Shown in pieces: positions 1 through 10,709 of a stretch of DNA of 64,000 nt. The stretch spans positions 1 through 64,000 of the forward strand of contig RECS01000163.1 in the NCBI GenBank assembly GCA_007693915.1, in the 5' to 3' direction. The DNA is from Saprospirales bacterium. GTDB taxonomy: Bacteria > Bacteroidota > Bacteroidia > Chitinophagales > Saprospiraceae. Every line of letters begins with the position of its first letter. The stretch's first letter is position 1. Made by a program: the position numbers and the translations under genes. The notes under the pieces are model-generated. The model searched no databases. It was given only the letters and a program-made list of their open reading frames with translations, and had not been told where the DNA came from.

Positions 1-10
1 TTAATTTTTG

Positions 11-3000
11 TTAATCCAGTCGGACAAAGCGTTCAGACGTAATAATAGTTTCACCAACAATAGAGAGCTGATACATTCCTACAGGAAAATCATACACTCC
101 GATAGTTTCCATTTGTTTATCAGCGGAAACAAAAACAGCTTTGGAATACAATTGCTTTCCTCTCAGGTCTGTTATGACAAGCTCAACTAATTGATTCCCC
201 ATGCCCTCAAGTAATACATTCAAGCGATCATTTGTGGGATTCGGAAAAAGTTTCAGACCAGGTTGCGATGCACTTAATTCTTCAGTCGTCACTCCTAATT
301 GTGGCTCTACTATCGTGCCCCTTCCGGAAGCAAAGGCAGATGCAACCACCTCTTGGTCTGCAACTACTCTTACCTCAGACTGGTAATTTACTGCATCAAA
401 CAGCTCTATATCATCAACAAACCAACCTACAGCACCATTATTATCATCTGAACCAAATCGCAATTCAAGGAAAATATCATCACCTAAAAAATCAGTCATA
501 TCAATGTAGGTCTTTTTCCACCCATCACTACTTCCGGAAAATGCATCGAGATTCCCCTGAGAGAAGGTATTCCCTGCAATTCGGTTGGGATATTCATTTC
601 TAAACATAGCATAACCAAGGTCTATATAGGATTCTAGTCCGTCATTACTTATGGTTATCAACCCACCATCCGTTCCGGGCTCTGTATCATAATTGTGTGC
701 AACTCTCATTACAGGAAAAGAACCCCTTATTTCAAGAGGAGTTAAATAGGTGAGGGTTTGATCATTGGAAGATGCCGTATTGGGGACAAACCAAGCTTTT
801 TCCCCTGAAAAAGTATTGTTCTCAATCAGTGTAAATTCATCAGAACCAACTGTATTACTCTGTAACCATTTAAAAATGGCATCCTGCTCATTGTCTTCAA
901 TTAAATGCAAACTGGAAATCATAGTAGGGTCTGAATTTAATTGATAACTAAATACCAGTTCTTGATTAAAAGCCAATTCCTCTATTTGGATAACAACTTC
1001 ACCTCCATCAACTATTGCTCCGTCAGGAAGAGATGAGATGACAACAGTTGCTCCTGTCGGTATTCTATCTCTGATTTCCAGATTGGTTTCCAAAGGTGAT
1101 CTGTGCTGATTAATAATAAGTTCAACATCTATAATATCTCCGGCTTCAATCAGCGGAGTCATCTCTTTGGCAACTTTTACGGTTGGTAAGCAACTGGGAG
1201 GTACTTCATAGGACTCCTTTGCATCTCTGACTCTAAAAGGACTGCCTTGTTCAGCACCCCATCCCAGACCTCTTCTTGCAAATGAATTCCAGATTAGACA
1301 TTGATTCTCACCATCATATAACAATTGATCCGCAGCAAGTATGGCATCTCTTCCATCCACAAACCCCGGATTACAAGGTTGTAGTTTCATACCGTCCATG
1401 ACCAGTTGTATAGCCATATTGTTTCCACCTGTACCCCTGTAAAAATCGGGATCAAAACCGTGTTCATCCACCATATCCCAGAACAAATCCCAAATCATAG
1501 AGCCCCATACGTGACCCACACCATGTGGTACCGAGGCATCATAGGAGTCGTAAAAAGTAACTGGATTGACGTTCATGTTGTAGTTATAGGGATATGACCT
1601 GATACCTCTTGCTTCAGTTCCTGCGCGGATAACATAGTTTCCGACACCGCGATTGGTGTTTTTGGAATCTCCTTCACGAATACCTGTAATCAAACTGAAG
1701 TAGTCACTCCAGCCCTCACCCATTTGCTGGCCATCGGATCTGGTGCCATTATTGGCATTGACCAAACAACCTGAATTTGAGGGACCACCGGTAAACCTGA
1801 TAGAAACTCCATGAGCAAATTCATGAGCTATAATTCCATTATCAAATGAGGCATCATATTCAGCAGGACCAGGAATATCTTCAAGCTGTAAACGCACCTT
1901 CAATTCTTCTCCGGCATATTGTCTTATGATATTACAATCCTCCTGCGAGATAAAAATAGAGGGTATGGACACCTGATCACCAACTGCACCACCTCCCATT
2001 GACACAATACCTCCTGCTCGGTTGTTACAAATAATTACTGCTATGGCACCAGCCATTTCAGCATTCAATACCTTTACACCGAACTCACAAATACCTCGGT
2101 CAATAATTGCGATATTACCCGCAATTTCATCAATATTCTGAATGGATTGACAACCATCGGTAACTACACCTACTCCATCATTTACCAAATGGGCTTCGCC
2201 AATGATAGGATCTAGCGTTATAGGAGCACCAAAATTCGCTGTTCCGGTTTCATATTGACCAGCAATCTCAATAGGTTCTTCAACATTCAATAGGCTTCCT
2301 GAAGCACTATTGGATGTCCATACAAACATTCTCATTGTCCCTGATCCTCCATCAGGTGGCGTGGAGAAGGTTGCATTATTAATACTTTGGCCTGTATTGG
2401 CAGCTGATTGGGCTATGGCTCTTACAGGGTCGTTGCTCGCACCTGAACCGCTCAGATTGACTTGCTGAAAATTACCACTCGCCTCATCAAAACCATATGC
2501 ATAACTAAAGTCATGAAGTATATTGTTCCAGTAAAAAAGATTGGTTACAGCGGCTTCCTGATAATCCTGAGGCTCTAAATCCTGATCAAATGGAAAATCA
2601 AATATCAAATCCGCTCCACCATCAACAAGAAAGTCCGGACTACCGCTACCCATTCTATCAACAAAAGTTATGGTATTGTTGCCATGCGTGTGAGTGAAAT
2701 CAGTACTTCCGTCAGTTGATATGCTATGCCAACCCAATGGAGAAAACTCTTCGTCATAAGGGCTTTCTACCAGTTCAAAATCTCCGTGAATGGGACTTTC
2801 AAGAGGAAATGGTATCACGCGGTAGGCACTTTCTTCATTAACCATACCTAATCTTTTCGCACCGAAAAATGGTTGGCTTGCAACATGGCCATCTTGGGTT
2901 TTGCCACTAACAGATTGAGAATGTGAATGAAAACAACGATGATCATGTCTATGTTGAGGAATAGCGCTTAAATTACACTTAACTGTCCAACTGATCTGAT

Positions 3001-3610
3001 CGAGAATTTCACCAGTCAACGCACTAACGCGTACACTCCAATAATCAATCTGATCAGTTGGTTCAAATGAAAGATCCCATGCCAACTCTAAGGTTCCATC
3101 TTCTTTGGCCATATACACAAGTCGAACAGGTATTTCAGTGGATGAGAATTTTTCAGAAGAAAAAATCAATTCATCGGATCTTGAGGCAACCGGCTTAATA
3201 TCTGTAAGACTTGCTTCAATACCAACATTACTAAAGGCATTTAGAATAGCTGTCTCCGGTTCAAGAGCCGGACTCTCCCCTATTACCTTTTCCTTAATCT
3301 CAGGGATAAATCTAGTAAAAGCGGTCAAAATCTCTCCATTGGGTCTAAAAGTGACTGTTTTCAATGCATTATATACATCAATTCCCTGATACTGCTGCAC
3401 GAGGTATAAGTGTCTTGCGCCTGAATGCCTGCTGATATAATCATCACTAATACCCATTTCGGAGAAATCTTCAGTATTTAATGACCACTCTTCTGCCCTG
3501 TCTTCAATGTATTGCATTAAGCCGGGAATTTCGGCTACTTGTTGTTGCCCATAGATTAAGTTTACACTCAATCCGGCAAAGAAAATAATAAAAAGGTAAA
3601 AGTTTTTCAT
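11..3610 (-). CDS. Secreted M36 (fungalysin)-like zinc metallopeptidase with PA domain insert and T9SS type A C-terminal sorting domain
   Basis: HEFAHGVSIRFTGG (HExxH) motif with downstream GEGWSDYF, PA-like segment (VTDGCQSIQNIDEIAGNIAIIDRGICEFGVKVLNAEMAGA), C-terminal LFPNPTNDRLNV...GMYQLSI sorting signal, N-terminal signal peptide. Start set at MKNFYLF. Confidence 0.88.
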   Translation of the reverse strand: MKNFYLFIIFFAGLSVNLIYGQQQVAEIPGLMQYIEDRAEEWSLNTEDFSEMGISDDYISRHSGARHLYLVQQYQGIDVYNALKTVTFRPNGEILTAFTRFIPEIKEKVIGESPALEPETAILNAFSNVGIEASLTDIKPVASRSDELIFSSEKFSSTEIPVRLVYMAKEDGTLELAWDLSFEPTDQIDYWSVRVSALTGEILDQISWTVKCNLSAIPQHRHDHRCFHSHSQSVSGKTQDGHVASQPFFGAKRLGMVNEESAYRVIPFPLESPIHGDFELVESPYDEEFSPLGWHSISTDGSTDFTHTHGNNTITFVDRMGSGSPDFLVDGGADLIFDFPFDQDLEPQDYQEAAVTNLFYWNNILHDFSYAYGFDEASGNFQQVNLSGSGASNDPVRAIAQSAANTGQSINNATFSTPPDGGSGTMRMFVWTSNSASGSLLNVEEPIEIAGQYETGTANFGAPITLDPIIGEAHLVNDGVGVVTDGCQSIQNIDEIAGNIAIIDRGICEFGVKVLNAEMAGAIAVIICNNRAGGIVSMGGGAVGDQVSIPSIFISQEDCNIIRQYAGEELKVRLQLEDIPGPAEYDASFDNGIIAHEFAHGVSIRFTGGPSNSGCLVNANNGTRSDGQQMGEGWSDYFSLITGIREGDSKNTNRGVGNYVIRAGTEARGIRSYPYNYNMNVNPVTFYDSYDASVPHGVGHVWGSMIWDLFWDMVDEHGFDPDFYRGTGGNNMAIQLVMDGMKLQPCNPGFVDGRDAILAADQLLYDGENQCLIWNSFARRGLGWGAEQGSPFRVRDAKESYEVPPSCLPTVKVAKEMTPLIEAGDIIDVELIINQHRSPLETNLEIRDRIPTGATVVISSLPDGAIVDGGEVVIQIEELAFNQELVFSYQLNSDPTMISSLHLIEDNEQDAIFKWLQSNTVGSDEFTLIENNTFSGEKAWFVPNTASSNDQTLTYLTPLEIRGSFPVMRVAHNYDTEPGTDGGLITISNDGLESYIDLGYAMFRNEYPNRIAGNTFSQGNLDAFSGSSDGWKKTYIDMTDFLGDDIFLELRFGSDDNNGAVGWFVDDIELFDAVNYQSEVRVVADQEVVASAFASGRGTIVEPQLGVTTEELSASQPGLKLFPNPTNDRLNVLLEGMGNQLVELVITDLRGKQLYSKAVFVSADKQMETIGVYDFPVGMYQLSIVGETIITSERFVRLD

Positions 3611-3717
3611 ATTCCGATTGGTTAAGATTTGCACTAATATAGAGCAATTCTTTTCAATCAGTTGCCCAAAGTCTAGAATTTTAAAGGTCTGTTAACTTTT
3701 TTTCTATTGAAACAGCT

Positions 3718-4380
3718 TTAAGGGAGGTGACGAGGCTTTAAGTCTTCTAATCTGCTTCGAAGCCTTTTCATAAAACGATCACCCGGATCCACCTTATAAG
3801 TCAAATAGTCAGGGTCAGTTTCCATCCACAGCTCACTATCTCGAAAAACATAGTATTCGTGATGACCAATTACCCACTCTATAGGATGTCTTTTATATAA
3901 ATATCTAACCAACTGCTCATTGGCTAAGAGCTGTGCTCTTGTTAGGGGTGCATCCGAGCCTCCAATGTTTTCTATCCCGATAGCCATATAATTAAGCCCT
4001 ATGGTATGTCTGGCAAAAGTCGTATCCGGCAACAACCTAAATATTGTCCCATCCCTATCCACTAAGAAATGAGCTGAAACATTCAAAGCACTTGCTGCCA
4101 ATATATCAGGTCTCGCATCTAGATGGGGTGAATTAAAAAAATCCCAGGTATCTTCCAGTGTAGGTATCTCAGTCCAGTGGACAACTATCATTCGAGGCTC
4201 AATACTTGACTGCTCTGTTTCTATCCCATGTCTTTTTTGCAAATATTCCACAGAAAGGCGATTTCTTTCTTCATTAAAAATCACCGGTTTTTCAAATATC
4301 CGAAAAGTAGGCGCATTACATGATAAAAGAAAAATGATCGTAAAACAAAGAAATGTTGAAAGTAAATGCAAAGGATTCAT
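3718..4380 (-). CDS. N-acetylmuramoyl-L-alanine amidase (AmpD/amidase_2-like), probable lipoprotein
   Basis: VVHWTE, SAHFLVDRDGTIFRLLPD, ARHTIGLNYMAIGIENIG and IGHHEY motifs; LLSCN lipobox. Confidence 0.85.
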   Translation of the reverse strand: MNPLHLLSTFLCFTIIFLLSCNAPTFRIFEKPVIFNEERNRLSVEYLQKRHGIETEQSSIEPRMIVVHWTEIPTLEDTWDFFNSPHLDARPDILAASALNVSAHFLVDRDGTIFRLLPDTTFARHTIGLNYMAIGIENIGGSDAPLTRAQLLANEQLVRYLYKRHPIEWVIGHHEYYVFRDSELWMETDPDYLTYKVDPGDRFMKRLRSRLEDLKPRHLP

Positions 4381-4531
4381 AAAGCTGTATTATATTGAGG
4401 TTCAAATTTATTCCCTTTTCTCGAAAAACCGAAAAAAATAAGTAGTTGTTTTTTTAATCTTTGAAAAAGACCTTTACCTTGATTTTGACCCCTAAGAAAC
4501 CGGCAATAAAGATACAACAAGGATAAATTGC

Positions 4532-4539
4532 TATTTTTG
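4532..4539 (+). promoter_or_regulatory. Putative Bacteroidota -7 box (TATTTTTG) upstream of nif3-like gene
   Basis: TAnnTTTG match ~27 nt upstream of ATG at 4566. Confidence 0.4.
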
Positions 4540-4565
4540 TACCTGATAATATTTAAATAGAAAAC

Positions 4566-5582
4566 ATGACACAGATAAAAGAGGTTTTAGAAGTATTGGA
4601 AAACATTGCACCAGCGGAATATCAGGAATCTTACGACAATTCTGGTTTATTGGTGGGGAATAAAAATATAGAGTTAAAGGGAGTTTTGGTGTGTCTCGAT
4701 ACTACTGAAGAAATTGTTGACGAAGCCGTTGAAAAGGACTGCAATCTGATCATTGCTCATCACCCATTAATTTTTAAAGGTTTAAAAAAAATCGATCCGA
4801 ATCATTGGGTGGGTCGAGTGGTCATAAAAGCCATCAAAAGCGATATTGCCATTTATGCTATCCATACCAATCTGGATAATGTCCTAAAAAATGGGGTAAA
4901 CGCCAAGATTGCTGAAAAACTGGGACTAACAAAAACTAAGGTGCTTATGCCTTCAAAAAGCACTTTGAGTTTTTCGATAAAAAGTCCAATCTTACTTAAA
5001 AAAGAAGTCCTGCAAGCCACAGATAAGATCAGCCCGCTCAATTACAGTTATTCAGAATCTACAAATGGCAATGATGGTAAAAAAATTGTTGAAGTTATTG
5101 GAGAAATAGCTCCACATCAGAAAAGTCAACTGAGTAATTCACTTAAAGGGCTGGGTGTCATTGCGTCATTTAATGAACTAACAGATCGACATCCTGATCT
5201 GGGCGCCGGTCTGATAGGCGAGCTAGAGATGCCTGTACCCGAAAAGGACTTCCTCAGTATACTAAAAAAGCAATTTAAAACAGCAGTGATCCGGCACACT
5301 GAACTCCTTGGAAAATCAGTATTAAAAGTAGCTATCTGCGGGGGATCGGGATCATTCCTATTGCCGTTTGCCATAGGAGCTGGAGCAGATGTCTTTGTAA
5401 CTGGAGATTTTAAATATCATGACTTTTTTGAGGCGGATAGAAAAATACTAGTTGCTGATATCGGCCATTTTGAAAGCGAACAATATACAATTGAATTAAT
5501 TATTGACATTATAAAGGATAAATTTAGTACCTTTGCGCTCCATTATACTCAAGTGGATACGAATCCTGTAAAATATTTTTAA
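4566..5582 (+). CDS. Nif3-like dinuclear metal center hexameric protein
   Basis: ESYDNSGLLVGN, IIAHHPLIFKGLKKI, YAIHTNLDNV, CGGSGSFL, TGDFKYHDF motifs. Confidence 0.92.
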   Translation: MTQIKEVLEVLENIAPAEYQESYDNSGLLVGNKNIELKGVLVCLDTTEEIVDEAVEKDCNLIIAHHPLIFKGLKKIDPNHWVGRVVIKAIKSDIAIYAIHTNLDNVLKNGVNAKIAEKLGLTKTKVLMPSKSTLSFSIKSPILLKKEVLQATDKISPLNYSYSESTNGNDGKKIVEVIGEIAPHQKSQLSNSLKGLGVIASFNELTDRHPDLGAGLIGELEMPVPEKDFLSILKKQFKTAVIRHTELLGKSVLKVAICGGSGSFLLPFAIGAGADVFVTGDFKYHDFFEADRKILVADIGHFESEQYTIELIIDIIKDKFSTFALHYTQVDTNPVKYF

Positions 5583-5583
5583 T

Positions 5584-6333
5584 ATGGCAGCTACAAAAAA
5601 GGAAATCAGCGTCGGAGACAGGTTAAAAAGCCTATATCATCTTCAGCTAATTGACAGCGAGATAGATCAATTACATGTGTTAAAAGGAGAGCTTCCCATT
5701 GAGGTTAGCGACCTGGAGGATGAGGTTGAAGGTTTGCAAACCCGAATCGGTAAATTCAATGGTGCAATTGAAGATTTTGAAGAGCAAATCTCAAAGCACA
5801 ATGGCAACATTGCTGATTCTAATGCACTAATAGAAAGGTATATGGTGCAATTGAAGGAAGTGAAAAACAACCGTGAATTTGATGCCCTGAATAAAGAGAT
5901 TGAATATCAGAAACTGGAAATCCAATTATCAGAAAAGAGAATCCGAGAGGCCAATCAGGAAATTGAGAAAAGAAAAGAGGTTCTCGATGAGGCTGAAACT
6001 AAGCTAAAGCAACGCAATAAAAATCTTGATGAGAAGAAAAAGGAACTTGAAGCGATCATCAAGAAAACTGAGAAAGAAGAAGCAAAGCTTTTAAAGGAAA
6101 CGGAAAAAGCAAGAAAACAAATTGATGAGCGTTTGCTCAAAGCTTATGACAAAATCAGGAAAAGCTATCGCAACGGACTTGCCGTTGTATCCATCAAAAG
6201 AGATGCTTGCGGTGGATGCTACAATATGGTCCCCCCCCAACTTCAGATTGAGGTTGGCTTGGCCAAAAGAGTAGTTGTCTGCGAAAATTGCGGCAGGATA
6301 CTTGTAGATGAGGATTTGCTAACATCTGAATAA
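5584..6333 (+). CDS. C4-type zinc ribbon protein with N-terminal coiled coil
   Basis: Long heptad region then CGGCYNMVPPQ...VVVCENCGRIL; starts directly after the nif3-like gene. Confidence 0.88.
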   Translation: MAATKKEISVGDRLKSLYHLQLIDSEIDQLHVLKGELPIEVSDLEDEVEGLQTRIGKFNGAIEDFEEQISKHNGNIADSNALIERYMVQLKEVKNNREFDALNKEIEYQKLEIQLSEKRIREANQEIEKRKEVLDEAETKLKQRNKNLDEKKKELEAIIKKTEKEEAKLLKETEKARKQIDERLLKAYDKIRKSYRNGLAVVSIKRDACGGCYNMVPPQLQIEVGLAKRVVVCENCGRILVDEDLLTSE

Positions 6334-6366
6334 AAATTTAGACTGTTTTTTTTTAGATCATTTAAA

Positions 6367-6394
6367 TTGCAATTACGAAAATGATTTATCTTTG
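6367..6394 (+). promoter_or_regulatory. Putative sigma-A promoter for tRNA-Met (-33 TTG, -7 TATCTTTG)
   Basis: TTG at 6367-6369 and TATCTTTG at 6387-6394, 17 bp spacing, 12 bp before the mature tRNA 5' end. Confidence 0.55.
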
Positions 6395-6406
6395 CGGTCC
6401 CAATTT

Positions 6407-6480
6407 GGCGTGGTAGCTCAGCAGGTTAGAGCGCAGGATTCATAATCCTGAGGTCGGGAGTTCAAGTCTCCCCCACGCTA
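6407..6480 (+). tRNA. tRNA-Met (anticodon CAT)
   Basis: Cloverleaf read by eye: acceptor GGCGTGG/CCACGCT (terminal G-U), D stem GCTC/GAGC, anticodon stem CAGGA/TCCTG with loop TTCATAA, T stem GGGAG/CTCCC with TTCAAGT loop. Confidence 0.95.
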
Positions 6481-6491
6481 CAAAAACATAC

Positions 6492-6523
6492 AAAAAGCCC
6501 GGTGCAATGCATTGGGCTTTTTT
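6492..6523 (+). terminator. Rho-independent terminator after tRNA-Met
   Basis: AAAAAGCCC GG TGCA A TGCA TT GGGCTTTTTT hairpin with T tract. Confidence 0.75.
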
Positions 6524-6709
6524 CTTTAAGTCTGATAACTACTTTGCAATCACTATAGCATACAACCACTTCTCATTCACCTTCGTATTTTTTAATTGCC
6601 TGAATCACACCCATTGTTTTGGTTGGTGGATTATGTCCAATTTGTGTAAATGAAAAGTCCGGGTTAAATTGGTTAAAATCAATATTCATCGTTTTTTTAT
6701 ACAACTTTT

Positions 6710-6717
6710 TATCTTTG
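6710..6717 (+). promoter_or_regulatory. Putative -7 box (TATCTTTG) for trmB
   Basis: TATCTTTG ends 9 nt upstream of ATG at 6727. Confidence 0.45.
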
Positions 6718-6726
6718 CCGAAAAAA

Positions 6727-7425
6727 ATGTCCAGGAGAAACAAACTCGAAAAATTTACTGACTTACTACAGTATTCCCACGTTTACGAATCCTTCGAATT
6801 TAGAGATGAGAAATTGACCCGTACAATTCAGGAAAAACTCATAATGAGGGGTAAATGGAATTTACTACAATTCGAGAATAACAATCCTATTGTACTGGAA
6901 TTGGCATGTGGTCGCGGCGAGTACTCTTTGGATTTGGCGAGAAGATACCCTGATAAGAACTTTATTGGGGTGGACGTCAAGGGAGCAAGAATCTGGAAAG
7001 GTGCAACGATAGCTTTGCAGGAAAACCTCAATAATGTAGCTTTTCTAAGAACCAGAATTGAACAACTGGAACTCTTTTTTAAAAAAGAAGAAATCGATGA
7101 GATATGGATTACCTTCCCTGACCCCTTTAAGCGAGACAGTCAGGAAAACAGGAGGCTCACTGCAGCAGTCTTTTTGGAGAAATACCAACTCCTTCTCAAA
7201 AATGGCGGAGTGTTGCACCTAAAAACTGATTCAAATTTACTTTTTAATTATAGCAAACAGTCCATTGAAAATTACCCAGCTACCAGATTATTAAAAGTCA
7301 GTGATAATATTTATAAAGATGAATTACCACATCCGGATTTAGACATTCTTACCTATTACGAGAAACAACATCTTGCAGAAAATAAGTCCATAAAGTACCT
7401 TTGCTTTGGTTATGAGAATACCTGA
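6727..7425 (+). CDS. trmB: tRNA (guanosine(46)-N7)-methyltransferase
   Basis: LELACGRGEYSLDLAR, FIGVDVKGARIWKGA, WITFPDPF motifs. ORF track starts at 6619, but MSRRNKLEKF at 6727 is the likely start. Confidence 0.92.
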   Translation: MSRRNKLEKFTDLLQYSHVYESFEFRDEKLTRTIQEKLIMRGKWNLLQFENNNPIVLELACGRGEYSLDLARRYPDKNFIGVDVKGARIWKGATIALQENLNNVAFLRTRIEQLELFFKKEEIDEIWITFPDPFKRDSQENRRLTAAVFLEKYQLLLKNGGVLHLKTDSNLLFNYSKQSIENYPATRLLKVSDNIYKDELPHPDLDILTYYEKQHLAENKSIKYLCFGYENT

Positions 7426-7485
7426 CCTTTCATCTCCATCTAGAGTAAATAATGGGTAATGTCTTAGGGCAATAGTCAAAAAAAT

Positions 7486-9222
7486 CTATTTTTCACCAGC
7501 TCTTTTCTCTTCCTGAGCTTCAATGCGTGCTAGTTCAGCCTGTCTGGCTAATTCCTCGTATTCCTCTCTGAGTTTCTCCATCCACTCAGCATTCTTTTGG
7601 AGATAAGCCATCATTTCATTATCAACCTCTTCCTTAGGCTTAGTATATTCTGGAATAAGCGATTTCTTCTCTGGGAATTGTTCAATATACATCGTAGAGG
7701 ACGGGAAAGCGAACCTTACCCCTACGGATACTGCCAAACGCATAGCCGAAAGGAAGAACTCCTCTTTTACTCTTAATTCTGTAGCATAATCCGGTACATC
7801 AATAAAGGACCTGATGAAGATATTCAGAGAGTAATCTGCCATTTCAAAAAAGTTAACTACGTATCGTTCATTCACAAACTTAGGGTGGTCCAGAATGAGT
7901 TGTTTCAAACCTTTTATAAACAGTTCTATACGAGCCGGTGGGGTGTCGTAAGTAAGGGCAAGTTTAGTTTCCAGCATTCGGAACTGTCTTTTGCCCAGGT
8001 TAGTTACATCCATATCTGCAAGACGACCATTGGGGATCGTTACAATTGAAGTATTGATCAACATCAAGCGCGTGGACCTGAATCCCACTTCTACCACAGA
8101 TCCAAAGTATGCCCCAACACCAATGAAGTCTCCTACTTCGAATGGCTTATCTATAAAAATCATTAATGATCCAATAAAGTTTTTTACTGTTTCCTGAGCA
8201 GCTAATGCTAAAGCAAGACCACCGATTGATATACCTGCCAGTAATGCAGTAACATTGATGTTCAGAATCGATAAGACATGGAACAATACTGCAATAATTA
8301 CAAAAAACTTCAGAATTTTATCAATAATAGGAAGTGCCTGCCGGTCTAACTTACTATCTGTTCTTTCAGAAAGCATTTTAAGGTAGGCCATAAAAATCTC
8401 AACAATCCTGTAAATTAAAACACCTACAAAAACAGTATGGGCAATTCCCACTCCTTTTATCAGAAGCTCACCCACCGTAATGGGAAGCAAGAGAGAGGGT
8501 AATAAAATCCTTAACACATAAAGGACAATTAATAAACTGATTACCCTGGAAATTTTTCTGATTAACAGCGGATCAATTTGTAGTATGTGTATCCTTTTTA
8601 TCAGGAAGTTGCTTACCAAAGGCCTGAAGAAACGACTCAGAATAAAGTGGAGAATAATGATAATTATTAGTAAAAGGAATACAGCAATAATCTGCCACAA
8701 TTCAAGACCTAAAATTTCTCCTTCCAACCCAAATGGTAGTAAATTGATCCAAATATCTGCTCCAAATGGATACAACCTGCTGTGTTCAATTCTGATCTCC
8801 GGAACAGATTCATGAGAATAATACCACAGACTATCTATACGCTCTAAAAAGATACCAGGTAATTGATTGGGAAATGGATAAAAAATATGATTCCCAAGAC
8901 TGTCTCTATAATCTGCTTCCATTGGAATTTTATCAACAAATACATAGAGTCCCCGTCCATCATAAACCTGAAAAAGTTGTCTTGCAAGCACTACTCTTTC
9001 TTCCTGAGACAATCCGGGAGGCATGGATGATGCGGCTAATTCCGGATCATAGGAGTCTCTTTGCAGGTAAAAGAGATGAGTGTAAATGGAGTTGTGGGGG
9101 CTTTCCAAAGTAATTTCAGGCCATTCGTCATTGTTCTGTGCATCAATAGAATTTGTGCTAATTAACAATATAAGATTTACCAAAAAAAGAAACCCAGTAA
9201 CTCTTTTCCATTTGAAATCCAT
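7486..9222 (-). CDS. MscS-family mechanosensitive ion channel
   Basis: ALLAGISIGGLALALAAQETVKNFIGSLMIFIDKPFEVGDFI...VEVGFRSTRLMLINTSIVTIPNGRLA; multiple TM helices and a signal peptide. Confidence 0.93.
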   Translation of the reverse strand: MDFKWKRVTGFLFLVNLILLISTNSIDAQNNDEWPEITLESPHNSIYTHLFYLQRDSYDPELAASSMPPGLSQEERVVLARQLFQVYDGRGLYVFVDKIPMEADYRDSLGNHIFYPFPNQLPGIFLERIDSLWYYSHESVPEIRIEHSRLYPFGADIWINLLPFGLEGEILGLELWQIIAVFLLLIIIIILHFILSRFFRPLVSNFLIKRIHILQIDPLLIRKISRVISLLIVLYVLRILLPSLLLPITVGELLIKGVGIAHTVFVGVLIYRIVEIFMAYLKMLSERTDSKLDRQALPIIDKILKFFVIIAVLFHVLSILNINVTALLAGISIGGLALALAAQETVKNFIGSLMIFIDKPFEVGDFIGVGAYFGSVVEVGFRSTRLMLINTSIVTIPNGRLADMDVTNLGKRQFRMLETKLALTYDTPPARIELFIKGLKQLILDHPKFVNERYVVNFFEMADYSLNIFIRSFIDVPDYATELRVKEEFFLSAMRLAVSVGVRFAFPSSTMYIEQFPEKKSLIPEYTKPKEEVDNEMMAYLQKNAEWMEKLREEYEELARQAELARIEAQEEKRAGEK

Positions 9223-9593
9223 ATGAACCCTTTAAACATTAAATAATTGCGCGAAGATAGCAAAAATTATCCATGAGATAATATGGAATAGGAGTCTATA
9301 AGTATCAAAGATATAGCTGCTTTATAGAATAGTTATTGGTAGGTCAGTTTTGAGTTGAAAGTTTAGGAGTTGAAGGTTGAATCCTCCTTTTTAAATAAAT
9401 GTGGAAAATTCAGGCTAAGCTAAAGCAAAAATTACTATTTTTGATTTCAGTCTAAAAACAGTATTATCTGTAAGTGAGTGCTTTTTTATGGTGATTAAGT
9501 AGCGTATTTGTAGGGTGGACTTTCCACTGATTATGAAAACTTTACTACAAGCCTTATAGAATAACCTGTTTAATAACCGTAAGACCACTAATA

Positions 9594-10121
9594 ATGGAAA
9601 AGACGATAAAAAAGGAAAACAAGGCGGGGTTACGACCTAGGTTTAGAATTGAATTGGATAAAGAGCCTGAGGAGGTTTATCAATTGATTGCAGCAGGATT
9701 AAAAAAAGAGAGTTGTCCGGTTTTAGGGCATGCAATGCCCGGATATGCAAGTATGAAATTGCCTGCGAAAGACAGACAAATATGGTCTCCAATTTTGACA
9801 CTGACCATAGAAGAAAACGAAAGTGGAGGTAGTTTGATTCGCGGAATGTATAGTCCCGCTCCCGGTATCTGGACATTGGTTATGTTCCTCTATGTAATTC
9901 TTGGCTTTAGTTTGTTTATCATATTGATGTGGCAGTTTTCCAATTACTCCCTTGGCCAGGAAATGTCAGAACTTTGGTGGGGTGCTGTTATACTAATTGC
10001 AATGGTGGCACTATGGGTTTTTGCCAGAATTGGTCAACAACTGTCCGCTCACCAAATGCAAATAATGCAGGATGTTTTAGATGATTCCTTAAACCTCTCA
10101 GAGGGTAAACAAAAAGAATAA
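9594..10121 (+). CDS. Hypothetical membrane protein with two predicted TM helices
   Basis: Intact ORF, hydrophobic segments IWTLVMFLYVILGFSLFIILMW and WWGAVILIAMVALWVF. Confidence 0.65.
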   Translation: MEKTIKKENKAGLRPRFRIELDKEPEEVYQLIAAGLKKESCPVLGHAMPGYASMKLPAKDRQIWSPILTLTIEENESGGSLIRGMYSPAPGIWTLVMFLYVILGFSLFIILMWQFSNYSLGQEMSELWWGAVILIAMVALWVFARIGQQLSAHQMQIMQDVLDDSLNLSEGKQKE

Positions 10122-10232
10122 TTTTTGATTTAGCTCTGCATATGCAAACGATTGTTATATTTCAGACGTTATACTTTCGTATTTCAGAAGCACTCACAGG
10201 TGCCCTGTTCAAAATATAAATCCCATACATTC

Positions 10233-10697
10233 ATGTTTTTTATCCGTGTAAATAATAAAAAAAGCGATCCCATTAATACCATTATTAGTCTGATAATGCT
10301 GGTAGTAGTTTTTATGTTGATATTTTTTGTTGCCAGGGGTGTTTTCAGACTACTAACCTGGATGGCTCCCTTCCTTTTTATCGCAACTTTAATTCTCGAT
10401 TACAGAGTTATTCTTAGCTATGGGAAATACCTTCTGCGCACTCTGGAAAGAAATGTAATCTGGGGTATTGTTATGACTGTACTTACAGTGATTGGTTTTC
10501 CACTTGTAATAGCTTTCCTTTTTGGAAAAGCCCTTTTATTCCGAAGAGTAAAGAATGTTGAAAAGGAAATGGAGGAAGAGAAAATCGGTGAATTTATCCC
10601 CTATGAAGAAGTCGATGAAGAGGATGAGTTCCTAGATTTACCCGAGTTTAAGGATAAGGAAAAAGACAGAGATCGCTACGGACGATTTTTTGATTGA
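10233..10697 (+). CDS. Hypothetical membrane protein with acidic C-terminus
   Basis: Start chosen at MFFIRVN; two hydrophobic segments and EEVDEEDEFLDLPEF tail. Confidence 0.6.
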   Translation: MFFIRVNNKKSDPINTIISLIMLVVVFMLIFFVARGVFRLLTWMAPFLFIATLILDYRVILSYGKYLLRTLERNVIWGIVMTVLTVIGFPLVIAFLFGKALLFRRVKNVEKEMEEEKIGEFIPYEEVDEEDEFLDLPEFKDKEKDRDRYGRFFD

Positions 10698-10709
10698 ATT
10701 GAATAGGGA

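Noticed and set aside
232-603. 123 aa plus-strand ORF opposite the M36 peptidase
   Set aside because: Fully antisense to a well-supported CDS; no signal or motif of its own.
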